Assembly (NCBI GenBank): GCA_003260075.1
Contig: QLIY01000463.1
Span: forward strand, 54,679-118,678
Direction: 5' to 3'
DNA: 64,000 nt
Origin: Phallusia mammillata
Taxonomy: Eukaryota > Chordata > Ascidiacea > Phlebobranchia > Ascidiidae
A program made the position numbers and the translations under genes. Below are positions 12,946-25,734 of the stretch, one piece after another (position 1 is the stretch's first letter; each line of letters starts with the position of its first letter). Below the pieces are notes generated by a model. It had not been told where the DNA came from. It searched no databases and worked only from the letters and a program-made list of their open reading frames with translations.

Positions 12946-14956
12946 TAAGACCAAGATAAACACAGCAGACTAAGTTTAAAAGCTGTACAATGTAAAAAAA
13001 TAGCGATGCTAAGAACATGTTGTGCAAAAGTTTCTATACTTTCCAAATAAACAATATTTACAGTTTTCACAACACCATCTGAAAAAAAATGATCTGTAGG
13101 CTTATCGCAGACCTGTGCAGTGTAAAGAATGCCAAAATGTAATAAAAACAAGATTTTTGTCATAAAAAGACAGGTAGGCCTATTGTTTTTACCGATTTCA
13201 GAGTTTCAACAAGAAAATGCCTCTTACAAACAGCCAAACCCTGCCATACCTTCAGAATCTGCAGAGTACCTGCGACAAAGCAGAAACGTACTTTAAACGC
13301 ATGTTGTAGACGAAAGAGTTAAGGCTATCTAGGAGATTAGTCTAACAAGCTAATGGTGATGAACACTTTGTTGTCAGTTGAATGAAAGTCAATAATTCAA
13401 GTTAAATTAGCAAACCTGCTGTAAGAAAGTGACAGTTTCACCCGCAAAGATAACTAAACAACCAAGCTACGTCGACCGCAATGAGGGGTTCTTTGTGCAG
13501 CTGAAAACGTATTAAATTCTTGCGTTTGGAAGTTGCGATTGTGTTGATGCTTAAGTCCGCTTGGAGCAATTTCAAGGCAAACGAAACGGCGTAGAAAATT
13601 AAGGCTCGGGTTCGGACATGGACGTTTTAGGAGAAAACTTTAGCAAAACATGCTTCAGGGACTTTACCAACAAAATAATGTTCAGATGTTGTTTTGAACA
13701 TTAATGTTGAAGTTGCATCAGAAGTTGTGTTAAATGGTTCTATTACTTTTTGTGTCCTATATTTCCATATTAAATTGAAATCCCCACAACCAATTCCACC
13801 TTCTTAATTACCACAAAGCTGGAAACGTTTTTTCCCAGGTAAATCTGTTTTCAGCTGAGTATAGTGCCGTACTTATTGGTTCACTGGTCAAGAGCCCTGA
13901 ATCGTTGGGCTAAGTGGTCAGTTAAACAAAGGACTGTTAAGAGCCGCTATAAAGAAGAGGCAAACGACAAAGGGCAAAGATGAATATTGAAGTTAATTTT
14001 GAAAAAGTCCAGAATCGAAAGTTAAGCGAATAATATAAGGGCGACTAGAAAAAAAGTATACATCTTCTGCTAAAATGGAGCTTTTTCATTGTTTTATGCT
14101 ACCAATACCACATAGCTACGCAAAATTTATCTTTATTACAAATTAGATTATCTTGTTTGAGTAAGATTATGTTTTTTATACGGTCATAAACCATTGTGGA
14201 AAAACAACGAGGCTGAGATCAAAACTACTTGTTCTGAAGAACAATCATTTATATTTCCTTAAAGTTAGTATAAAATAATAGAAAATCTTAGAAGAAAACG
14301 GACACTAAGACAGTTCCACTGCAAGACAAACAAGCAAAAGCGATGTTAACAGCATCGTTAACACATGTAGTGGTTCTGTCACTGTGTCAGAAAACATTTT
14401 ACTTGTGGCAAACACGTAACTTAATGCATACCAACTGTGAGCAGCAGTTAATCCGCATTTTAAGCAAATAAACGGTTTATACTCGCCTCGAAAGGCGTAT
14501 CAGGTTGTAGGGGATTGGTCCTGATGACGTCGTACTTATTGCTACAGAAGTATCTTTCGCTGTAGATGTTTATACTTTAAGTCCCTGGCTATCTGAGCTA
14601 CTGCTTGTCTGGGCTTAGTCCGATAAGGAAGACGGCGTTTAACCTTAAACTTAGTTTATTGAGATGAGAGATTAAACGATATTGAGAGTGAGAGTTACAA
14701 CACATGTGAATATATAGTGGCAAAGGTGATGATGACGCAACTGCACAATCGTGCTTAAGGTGTTAAACAGCGACTGACATTTAAGGTCGAGTACTGAAAA
14801 GGTGACGACGACGAAATAAAACGTTCATGCAATCACAGTCACTCGTACGATATTATACGCGCTTATGTATAACTTCAATACACGATACTCCACAAGGTTA
14901 AAGATAATAAACCAAAAAGAGATTTACAGAAAACTACGAGCTATTGAAAATTAGGT
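12946..14956. other. Intergenic, no gene seen
   Basis: About 2 kb between the pseudogene and the second intact sulfotransferase-family gene. Frames are closed by frequent stops and no known domain or repeat with clear ends was found. Confidence 0.5.
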
Positions 14957-16988
14957 ATGAAAATTATTGTTGCTAGTTTTCCAAAAACCGGAACAAAGTC
15001 CCTTAATGCGGCTTTGACCATCCTTGGCTATAGAGTTTATGATTTTTTGGAGCACGCCTATTACCATAACAAGGAATGGCTCGAGATTCTGAGTAAAGGA
15101 TGCAGAGAACAGACTGTAGAAATGTTTAGAAAAATGTATAAAGACATTGATGTTGTACTAGATCTACCCGCTTGCTATTTTTGGGAAGAAATACTCGAAG
15201 CATTTCCGGAAGCGAAGGTAGCCTATAGGGTAGCCTACCTAGAAAGCAGGCTATGAGGTTAATGTAAAAAAACGATAAATTTAATGTATACACGCACTTT
15301 CTAACGGTTTTATGTTTGAAAAAGATTGGCTACGTTTCACGCAAAATGAATTTTACTAAAGTCGCCATACGCTATGTTGCTTATATATCCTAACGTCAGG
15401 GACAATCATTTTAGCAAAACTGTACCTTTGTTGATAGATTGTGTTGACTCTTCGTGCGAAAGAAGATTATTACCGCAGCGCACAAAAACAAGTGGAAGAA
15501 ATCAACGCAGATTGGAGATATCGGTTAATGAACACTGTAACGCCTACTGGAAGAAAGATAAGCAGCGTCGTTACACAAGCATGTAAGCTAAGATTTTCAG
15601 GTTATTAGCATGCTTGGGCATTTATCCAAAAGGTGGACATTCCGATTTGTTTAACTTTTTACTGTCCGACGTAGGTTTTTTCTAACGTTCTGGTCAAAAC
15701 GAGTGGTTTATAATAATTCAAATTATCATAGGCTTTTATAGTTTAGGTTTGGTGTAAGTTAAGCCTACACTGAATCCTTTGACCCAGATTAGGAATGTAA
15801 CTAATATAGGGCATGTAACAACTGTATCCATGGCAATTATTATCAGATAAAAATGTTAAATGTCAATACACCCCCCCCCCTGGTGTAAGTTAAGCCTACA
15901 CTGAATCCTTTGACCCAGATTAGGAATGCAACTAATATAGGGCATGTAACAACTGTATCCATGGCAATTATTATGAGACAAAAATGTTAAATGTCAATAC
16001 TGTAGGTTGTGGCAAGCTATTTTTTTAAGTTTAATTGCGCAGCGGCTTTGGTGATTGTTCAGCACAACTGTGTCGCTACGTGTTCTTTCACCGAGCTTAA
16101 AACTCATCTCAATTCATGATTTTTTATCGATTTCGACAGTACCTGTTGTCTTCGGATTTAAACCCGACTACAGATGGAGCAAGATATTTGTAAACGAAAC
16201 TGTTCAGAAACTGAGGTTCAGACAACACACTTCACATGTTCTGAAGGTAAAGATCGCAACAACAAAAAATCGTTTACGTAAGGGCTTTACTTTGAATCCA
16301 AAACGACAGAATGTTTTTGTAATTTGCTTTTCATTTCTTGTTGCATGAGAAATGTTTCTCGTATCCGTTTTACAACAAAATTTTAGTTGTCTTTAGCGTC
16401 AAAAGCAGAAGTTATGGCATTTTGTAGTTCTGTAATTCTGTCTCATAGCCTAACACTATTATAAAGTCAGTAAACTTGGGTTTCAGCCATGAGCTTATAC
16501 TAGGCGGAAACTTTTGTTTTACAACTGATTAAGCATCGCCCCCCCCCCTTGTTTTACAACTGATTAAGCATCGGGGTTCCAACCCCGAACGCTCCCGGGG
16601 ACAAAACACAAACAATCAGGCGCGCCTAACCATTCAGCCAAGTTTCTGGCAAGATTTTTGTCAATGCAAGATCGCGCCACACGCGGTTAAGCCTGAATCA
16701 ACTTGCAACAAACACGGAAACGAATCATAACGTAGTTTACTTTATTTTCAGCATGCACCGCCCGAAAAACTGTTGGTGTTTCATCTTAAGGATGGCTGGG
16801 GTCCGTTGTGCGACTTCCTGGGATTGGAAGAGCCAAATACAGAGTTTCCACGTAAAAACAGAAACGGTACAGCGATTGCCGAATTCCGAAAGGAGAATAA
16901 AATAATGATGCAAATGGTCAAAGAATTTAAAGTTCTAACGTATATTTCACTAGTGACCGTTCTCCTATTTTTCCTGTTTCTTATGTAG
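14957..16988 (+). CDS. Sulfotransferase-family protein (Sulfotransfer_4 type), copy 2
   Basis: Exons 14957-15217, 15438-15582, 16140-16246 and 16752-16988 join in frame to about 249 residues. Exon lengths (261, 145, 107 nt) equal those of copy 1; only the last exon differs by one codon. Key motifs are PKTGTKSLN near the N-terminus, LTLRAKEDYYRSAQ in exon 2, APPEKLLVF and KDGWGPLCDFL in exon 4, and a C-terminal hydrophobic anchor (SLVTVLLFFLFLM). The RD pair of copy 1 is RA here, a change in an otherwise conserved place. Introns 2 and 3 each contain a duplicated stretch around a 10-C run (15750-16000 and 16514-16573), which I read as assembly joints; they do not touch the exons. The function is family-level only. 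Confidence 0.82.
15750..16000. repeat. 120-bp direct repeat around a 10-C run (probable assembly joint)
   Basis: 15750-15869 and 15881-16000 differ at about three positions and are separated by C10 (15871-15880). They lie in intron 2 of the gene at 14957. Confidence 0.8.
16514..16573. repeat. 25-bp perfect direct repeat around a 10-C run (probable assembly joint)
   Basis: 16514-16538 and 16549-16573 are identical; C10 lies between them (16539-16548). The site is in intron 3 of the gene at 14957. Confidence 0.8.
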
Positions 16989-17456
16989 ATTTTTAATCAT
17001 TTAGGCTACGATTTTTCTCGACAAAAATCAATTTTTCCAATCTTATTATTCGAAGGAACTAAGGCCTTTAAGAATTGAACATTTTGCTATTGACCTTTCT
17101 TATGTGACATAAAAAGTTTGGGTTTGAAATTGTATGAATTTCACAGGCAAACTGTTAATCATTCGAGCAGTGCAGCCCACTTCCCTCATAATAAAACGAA
17201 TAAGAAAAAAAGTCAAAGTGCTACAGCTTTATCCTCTTTTTGTCCGGCTCCATCGAAGCAGTGTGGTCAAAAAGTAGAATGTCTTTGTTCACAAGAAAAG
17301 AAATACAAAACATCCGCTTATAAGGAGCAACACTTCTTACTTGGTGAACAGAGCAATTTTTCGGCATCGGTTGACCAAAGTGATTCTCAAACCTTGTAGC
17401 TATAAGATCTAAAGAGTCAGAAAATATTACTTTTTTATAATCGCTTCTACAAATCT
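16989..17456. other. Tail-to-tail intergenic region
   Basis: Separates the plus-strand sulfotransferase gene from the minus-strand TRMT5 gene. A frame at 17118-17399 begins with TTG and shows no domain; it is most likely 3' UTR. Confidence 0.5.
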
Positions 17457-20400
17457 TTATTCACACAATAATGCCATTAGGCTTCCGTAATCCATACCTT
17501 TGGCGTCTGTCAAGGGGGTGAAAGTGTAGCAGTGAACATGTAAAGCACAATTTTCTAAAGCATCTGTATCTATTATATGGCTGGTGGGATCCGTGTCACT
17601 ATCACTAGACATAAAAAAACAACTATTTAAAATATGTTTCACGTGAAGCATAGTAGCTTAAACTAAATAAGTAGCTTCTAATAGACTCAAAGCAAGATAA
17701 TTTCAAAAGGTTGATGTACAAACTGAAACAGATCTAAACAACATTTACAAAAACAACTAACCTGGAAGAGGTAGGTTGAAGAAGGTTGTTAAAAACATCA
17801 AGAAACTCGATCGCAATTTCTGGTAAGTTCATCACAACATGAACTTCAGTTTCATTGCCAGACCTGATAATAGATATTAGTCACTCATACCAAGAGATAT
17901 TAGATACTTGCCCTCTCATGTAAGGTCTAATCCCTAGTTTGTATTTATGGAGGCTATTGCAAGATTTAAAATGAAAAACACTTACAAAAGCAGAAAAAAT
18001 TTTTTAAGCTCTTGTTTAAGAAAGTCTCGTCCATCCATGTTGAAACAATTAAGTTTTGTTTTGTTTAACTTGGCATTGTGCTCCAGCCACTTGAATGACT
18101 CTGGATTAAGATCATTGGCATAAACCGTGCATCCTACAAAAAAAATCTTATAAAAATATTTGAATAACCCATTCAGTAATGTTCAAATTAAAAATAAACC
18201 TTTGTTACAAAACAAAATGGCAAGTTTATACAAAACAACATAATACATTCGCAAAACCTTTTTTAGCAAGAGGAATCGCAAAGGGACCGACACCAGCAAA
18301 AACATCAAACACAATGCAGTCATTGCTAATCATTTCCGCCAGCCTTCTGTGTTCTGTGCTTAGTCGACTGTTCCAAAACACCTGTATTACAACATGTCAC
18401 ATGATCATTATTTTTGTACACTGAAATTTTAAGAACCCAAAAATTGTAAACAACACACAAGTGAGCTAACAGCACATTGTTTATAGCAGTGGTTCTCAAA
18501 GTATGGGTCGCGACCCAAGCGTGGGTCGCGCAGGGTCAAAAAATGGGTTGCGCTATGGTGGTTCAATTCTACCCAAACGAATTTACTTAATGTAGTAGTA
18601 GTAAAGTCCACTCACTCGACCACGTTGTACAGTAAAATGAACTAATCATTGCAAAATACTGACAATAGCCTTCCAATTGTACTGTTACGCACATGACGAT
18701 TGTTACGTCACAGCACAGGGAATAAAAGTTAATCATGCAAAACTGAACGTGGAGATGTAACAGATACCGTTTAAGGATGAGTATTCGTACAAGGAACCTT
18801 TTTTGGATTTGGGATTCACTTCTATGGTGCTGCAAAGCCACAATATGTGTTGTGTTATGTAGTATTGTTGAATCGAACTCATTAAACCTGCAGCCATTTT
18901 GACATGGGCTGATCCGGTGCCGCCACGACGTGGCCTCGAATATGTTACATTTTTTGATATTTGAGGCTTGAGTCGTGAGATGTTCATAATGCTCAGATTT
19001 GGGTCGCGGTCAAAAAAGTTTGAGAACCACTGGTTTATAGTAAACAAAGGAAGAGGTTTAAGTTTACTTAATTTAATACAACAGATAACAGAAAAATAAC
19101 ATGTAAATTATTGTAACACAACAAATTTATTTTTTAACTAGTTTAACATAAATTAAAAAAAATTCACCTTTGAAAAGTCAAATTCATATGCTATTTGATA
19201 TTCAATGACTTTAGTCACATATTCAGGTACACCACCCAGTAGTTCAAACTCAAATGTACGGAATTCATTGTCTATTGTGTTGTGTTTATGTATAACTGTC
19301 TTGGCAAAAGTCAGTTTATCAAGCAGCACCTGTTAAATAATTAAACAAGGTTTTAAATGCATCTTTCAAACAGCAGTACCTGCAAGGTTTGCTGTAAAAT
19401 AGGAAAACCACTACAGTACTTTGATACAATTCTAAAACAAAGCATACAAATTTTATTTTGTGCAACCTCTATGTAACACATCATTTTTCATGTGTATGTA
19501 TTTTAGAAATAAGGATTGAGGTAAATTTGAGCTAGACACTTTCTAGAATGAGAGATGGAAATCTTTACAAGAATTGCACTAAAATTAAAAAAATGATTTC
19601 CACAATGGATTTACTAAATATAGTGCTTATATGTTCACCACTTAAATTAAAAATGACCAAACCTGTGCTATGAGAGTTTTGTAGGGAATGTATTGTTCCT
19701 TCAGGTTTACATGCACAATATGACCAATTTGTGTGAATGCTGACAGATTTGGCAAATCACATGGAAAAACTGCACCAAATACTTCAGATGGTTTGAAGTT
19801 TTCATAACTGAATTTATATGCAAACAAAATAAAAATGTCTTTTAAATATCCATTCCTACCAAGCAGATAGTGCAACAATGTTAAAGCCTTCTGGGCACAA
19901 TGCAAGTATTCCAGCTGTGTAAAAGAACTCTAATTCATACACACAGGCCTAAAGGCTAAAAATGCTAGAATGGATAAAAGCAGCTTTCATTTTGCCTAGA
20001 AATATCTGCCTTGTTGAAACAGTTTAAGGTGATGATTGACACTGAACTCAAAATCTTTTTCTGGCAAATTATTTTTTTCAGAACAGTTTGTCTTTTTGTC
20101 ACTTCTCAACAGCAAAATACACACCAAACAAATACTCTATTTTTCAGAAATAAACTAACACCTTTTATCAGTATTTAAAAGTGCATGTTGGGTTGTATTT
20201 GCATTTCAGTGAAATTATTCTGTCAAAAAAAACATTTCCTGAAGCACAAAAACCTATACACCCTATAATAACCATTCAAAAACACAAAAAATCTGCATAC
20301 CTTAAATTTATTTTGTGCTCAATAAGGTCACCATGCACATTAAACTGATCACGTTCATCTTTACTTAAAGTGGTTCCTGGTTCCAGTAGCACCAACCCAT

Positions 20401-20741
20401 GATCTTTTAAACCCAACTTCTCAGTGACATTTGACTCGACACCAACAGCAGCTTTTAAGTTAAACCTTTGCAACCGACGCTTTTTGAACTGTTTTAGAAA
20501 GGGTTGAAGTTTGTTTTTTGGAACAACAGCAGCTTTTACAAAAACTGTCTTTTTGAATGCTTCCCTGTTACAGAAAAAGCATTATTTTGATATTTTAATA
20601 AGTTGTGATTACAAAGCCATACCTATCCAATACGGTCATTCCTCGCACTGCAAGTGGTGGACGAAGGCTGTAAACTTCCTCATCCATTTTGAAGAAAAAC
20701 TTCCGCACTTTTGACCAAAACGAATGTCTACGAATTAACAT
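17457..20741 (-). CDS. TRMT5: tRNA (guanine37-N1) methyltransferase TRMT5
   Basis: Eight exons on the minus strand: 20623-20741, 20301-20564, 19663-19807, 19168-19329, 18258-18381, 17986-18133, 17762-17863 and 17457-17604, about 403 residues. The enzyme puts a methyl group on N1 of G37 in tRNA, keeping the reading frame in cytosol and mitochondria. Evidence: the Trm5 core [19 protein letters not shown] and the SAM-binding motif [15 protein letters not shown], then [22 protein letters not shown] and [15 protein letters not shown]. The first in-frame ATG is 20741; its first 18 residues ([18 protein letters not shown]) look like a mitochondrial presequence, and a second ATG at 20687 could give a nuclear/cytosolic form. 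AATAAA overlaps the stop codon. A hAT MITE lies in intron 4. Confidence 0.93.
18487..19032. mobile_element. hAT MITE with perfect 8-bp target duplication
   Basis: Ends are CAGTGGTTCTCAAA and TTTGAGAACCACTG, exact inverted repeats. The flanks 18479-18486 and 19033-19040 are both GTTTATAG. Subterminal GGGTCGCGACCC sequences repeat. It is 546 bp, noncoding, in intron 4 of TRMT5. The same family recurs at 53985-54484. Confidence 0.92.
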
Positions 20742-21498
20742 CCCTAAATCATTCACCAGAAGGACACATTTACCTTTCCCACAGATCTCTTTCAAATGTG
20801 CTAAAAAGGGTCATAGCAATAATTGTTGCTGAACTGGTAAAAGGTTTACAGTTTACACACGTGAGACGTCACGTGACGCAAACTTCGAAAGGGAATTTCC
20901 CTTTTCTAAGCAAATTATTATCACATTGGTCGGAGCAACATGTTTTCCAAATAAAAAGAAGATGTTCGACCAGTCGGGTAATCGTGCCATTGGCAAGCAA
21001 AATAACTGCATTGAAGTAGTAGAAATACACCAAATTTTAACAAAATCTCAAAAAGTTGTTACGTCTTGAAACACAAAAACGTAGTCACCCCCCCCCCCTT
21101 CTAAGCAAATTATTATCACATTGGTCGGAGCAACATGTTTTCCAAACAAAAAGATGTTCGACCAGACGGGTAATCGTGCCATAGGCAAGCCAAATAACTG
21201 CATTGAAGTAGTAGAAATATACCAAGTTTTAACAAAATCTCAAAAAGTTCGTCTTGAAACACAAAAACAAATCGTCTTGAAACACAAAAACGTAGTCACA
21301 AAAAAAATGAAATTTTATTAGCGAACAACAGACACAGTATCTTTGTTTAAAAATGGTATCTTTATTAATGTTTTTTGTCCGTTATCAAAATCTGTGTTTA
21401 AAAATACAAAAATGACATACTTTCCTGCAATATAAACAAATATTTGAAGGACAAAACAACACACAAGGTATATTATCTTATACAACGTTAAAACTTGA
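20742..21498. other. Intergenic between TRMT5 and ARMC6, with duplicated stretch
   Basis: Holds direct repeats 20904-21087 and 21099-21299 around a run of 11 C (21088-21098), a probable assembly joint. An AATAAA for ARMC6 is read on the minus strand at 21361-21366. Confidence 0.7.
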
Positions 21499-24400
21499 TC
21501 AATAGGTAACACCAGCGTTTTTTCCCTTCCATCTTTCCTTCAGATCAACTTTAACATCGAGGTCACGCAAAGCAGCTTTTGCTTCGTCCTCGAGCACTAA
21601 AAAACAAAGAGACCTATCTAGCAATCACTTTGTTTGTTGATGCACGTTGCGCATGCCTATTGCATACAATTTACTGCAGAAACTATTCTATGATGAAGAT
21701 GCTTAGCGGCACGACATGTGATGTGTTGTGCAAAAAAAAAACGACTATCAAACGAAATTGCCCACTTATCGAAAAGATAGTGCACAATGCATGATAAGCA
21801 AGTTTCATAAACTTACCACTCCAAAGGCGTAACTTTAACCATTTCACTTTACATAATTATAAACAGTTTTTTTTNCGAGCACTAAAAAACAAAGAGACCT
21901 ATCTAGCAATCACTTTGTTTGTTGATACACGTTGCGCATGCCTATTGCATACAATTTACTGCAGAAACTATTCTATGATGAAGATGCTTAGCGGCACGAC
22001 ATGTGATGTGTTGTGCAAAAAAAAAACGAAATTGCCCACTTATCGAAAAGATAGTGCACAATGCATGATAAGCAAGTTTCATAGTTTTCATTCATACTTT
22101 AACCATTTCATTTTACATAATTATAAACACTGCTGCAATCATAATGCGCCCAGCCTATTAAAGGCGTTATACCCAGTTTTTTTAAGGTTTGGTTTGGGTG
22201 ACCGCTAAGTAGTTTTAAGAGACCGTAAGTGTTTCATTCAAATACCAAAAAATAGCCATAGGCCCCCCCCCCCCCAAATTTTGGGAAACCGCTGGAGAAA
22301 AACACCTTAAAAAAACACTGATTATAAATATAGGAACGTGTCTGTTGTATTACATTAACATGTAGTCGGAATGTCTAAAGAAAGCCGGACACCTAATTGC
22401 TTATCCTTATATTTGTACAGTTTAGACTTGAATAAAAAGTTTTCGTTGACGTTACCACTTTTGTAGTTTTCGCTGGCTTGGCGAATAAGATTTTCTGCAC
22501 CGTTTTCAATAAACGCAGTTGTGTGATGACGTGTCCTTGCGACTAAATTCCTGATCGCCATGCAAGCTTGTTTCTGTTCGAAATTAAAATATCCACACTA
22601 TTTAAAATCACGACACAAAAAAAGTATGATAAATGTAGTGAATTGAAATTTAATTATGTTCTATATTTATTTAATTTTACGATATTGTGGTTGTTGAACT
22701 TGCGGAGTGTAAAAAATGACCAAATTCCAGATTGTTACACAAATTTAATGTCGCAAAGTTGTGTTTAAGTGCTCATTTAGTCGACATTTATTTAATAAAC
22801 CTTAGTAATAAGAATAGGCCTATGCAGTCTTCCGAGGTTCCACAAGGTATTTAATAACATTCGACCTTAAAGTAAGTTGTTGGGAGTTACCTGAACACCA
22901 GGTCGATCTTGATGATTACGCATTGCTTGCGTCATCAACGGGGCGGCGCGCTTCGACATTATGACGTCACAGTGAGATGGGTTACGTAGCGTGAGGGTGG
23001 TAAGAGCTGCAAAACATGCTTCACATATCTGTAAAAAAACGTCGTAATCTAATAGGTGATTACGCAATCTAAATAGGAGATGGCTTTGCCACTGGTAAAT
23101 GTTTTGCAAGAAAATTAAGTTACTATTACGTTTAAAAATATGTAAAAAAACAACATTACACCCAAAAGTTTTTTAACAAACACCACACCAAATGTTAAGT
23201 TACAAATGCGTAAGTTGTTTTCTCAAAATTACCTACCATGACGTGAAAAACAAAAAATTGGTTACATTTTAAATACAATATTGAAGGCCTGTATGCACAA
23301 CGCGTGTTGAACAACTACAATATCGTGGTTAAAAGACAAATTAACAAACTTTACTACATTCAACACGCAAATGGGTCGTTTCCCAGTAAAACGTATATAC
23401 ACTGGCCGCAAAATATCTTGAAAACATATTACCTGTGCGTTTGAAGCATGTTCGTCTAATGCTTTCAGCAAATAGTCAACAATGCCTGCTTTTACGACTG
23501 CGACCTTAACTTCGTCGTTTCCACTGATTGCTTTTAGTAAAGTGATGCACGATTTAATGACGACCTATAGAAATTGAGAGTGCAAACTGTAAATGAGTGT
23601 GTTTTGCGTATATCTTCGGTACAAACTGTTCCATACAAATAGTACAACCGATACAATACAAACAAACAAGCAAAAGTAAAATAAAGAGCAAAATTATTTT
23701 CCTGCAACAGCTCGCACAACAGAAAAGCAACTATTATTTCTTTACGATCATAAAAACCAATATCTTAGTTGTAACCTTCGCTTTTCCTTTTAAATAAAAG
23801 TATTGCCCCCCCCCCACCGATACAATACAAACAAACAAGCAAAAGTAAAATAAAGAGCAAAATGTCTTTGCTGCAACAGGCTCGCACAACAGAAAAGCAA
23901 CTATTATTTCTTTACGATCATAAAAATCAATATCTTAGTTGTAACCTTCGCTTTTACTTTTAAATAAAAGTATTTGGTCCAAAACTTGGGTTGGCGGACG
24001 CCTTAGGGTTCTTAGCCTATTCCTAGGGGCCCGTGACTCTGCTAAAATTTTAAAAGGGTTTGCGTGCTACGAAAAGGTTTGGTTTTAAGTTTGCTATAGT
24101 TAAAAATGACGAACAGAAAGAAAAATACATTTGACACGGAAAACATTAACGTTTTGAAAATGATTGTGTTTAAGATAGGAATTGTGACATTCTGAAACAA
24201 AATGTAAACAAACGTACTATTCACCTTCTTAATCAACATTGCTAAAGGTTAAAGCAAATTTAAGATAAAGTGGATGACGCGCTTAAGAGCGCGATACGCC
24301 TCAGTGCAGGGTACTCTAAATAATGACCTAATTGTGGTTCAGATAACCCCTACCAAGTGAATGTTAACGACAAATTGAGAAAAGAAGCTGAAGGGTAAAC

Positions 24401-25698
24401 GCGACAAGTCAGGCGTAACGGAAACGCGTTCCACTCCACCGAGCACAAGTCACGCCGAAAGCCTGGTATTTTGTAATGTCAGCTACACGAGTCAGTTTAC
24501 GACTACCCTCAGGAATGCAAGACGTGAGTTGTAGGACATGAGATCATTCAGAGAGTTAACACATCTTGTTTTAGTTTTCTGTTTCCTATTCGTTTTAGAA
24601 CAATTATAGCAGCATATTACACTATGTAATTAAAAGGATGTGCAGTAGTCCCCCCCCCCACTACCCTCAGGAATGCAAGACGTGAGTTGTAGGACATGAG
24701 ATCATTCTGAGAGTTAACACAACTTGTTTTAGTTTTCTGTTTCCGATTCGTTTTAGAACAATTATATCAGCACTTTACACGACGTAATTAAATGATGTGA
24801 AGTAGTTTTTAAACAGCGATATTACTTTGAATGATAAAATAGGAGAAAAAGGGTCACATTTTTTAGCGTGAGGCTTTTTCAGCAATGTGTAATTTTAGTG
24901 CACAGCAACGTATTTGTTGATGTAACATTTGTTTGGTTTGTCAAATTTTTTAGAAATGTTTGTGCACCGAGATCAAGGTTGAAACCGCGTTGGAAAGACT
25001 TTGATTGGAATTTGATGTTTCGATTGAAAGCTAGTTGCAATTCTCGTTTTGTAAAATAAATTCTAGTGAAGCAAATTCACTGACGGGTTTTATCCAGTAA
25101 TATCTAAATAAAAAGAAAAAAGCGACAGCATCAGTAAAAAAATTTAATTTCTTCTGTTTTTTCTTTTAAATTTTTACGCGGATTTTTCTCAGCTGGTACA
25201 ATATCACAACGAGAGTCAGTACAGGAATTGACCATTTGGGGGCCACCCATCGGACATTAACTAAACACACATAAAGGCACAAACGGGTAATGTTGTTTCG
25301 TGGCGACCGGCGATGCGCTGACCTGTGCAAACAAACCCACACATCAGAGATGACCGCTCAGGCAGAGTGAGTCAATTATCGTTTGTCTCGTTGAAGTGCT
25401 TGGACAGTGAATGTAGACGCACTTTTCCCCCCCCCCGCACAAACGGGTAATGTTGTTTCGTGGCGACCGGTGATGCGCTGACCTGTGCAAACAAACTCAC
25501 ACATCAGAGATGACCGCTCAGGCAGAGTGAGTCAATTATCGTTTGGCTCGTTGAAGTGCTTGGACAGTGAATGTAGACGCACTTTCTTAGACTTGTACCA
25601 CAGTTTTTAGAGAAAGATTTAAAGAACAAATTGTCTGTGATTCGTTCGCAGGTCTCGTTCGGTTTACATTGATAAAATGAAAAGTGTAGTGAAGAATT

Positions 25699-25734
<36 letters not shown>

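Noticed and set aside
21591-22130. Second copy of the ARMC6 last-exon acceptor as an alternative exon
   Set aside because: The repeat follows the only N in the window and contains just the acceptor and a few exon bases, so it is an assembly overlap.
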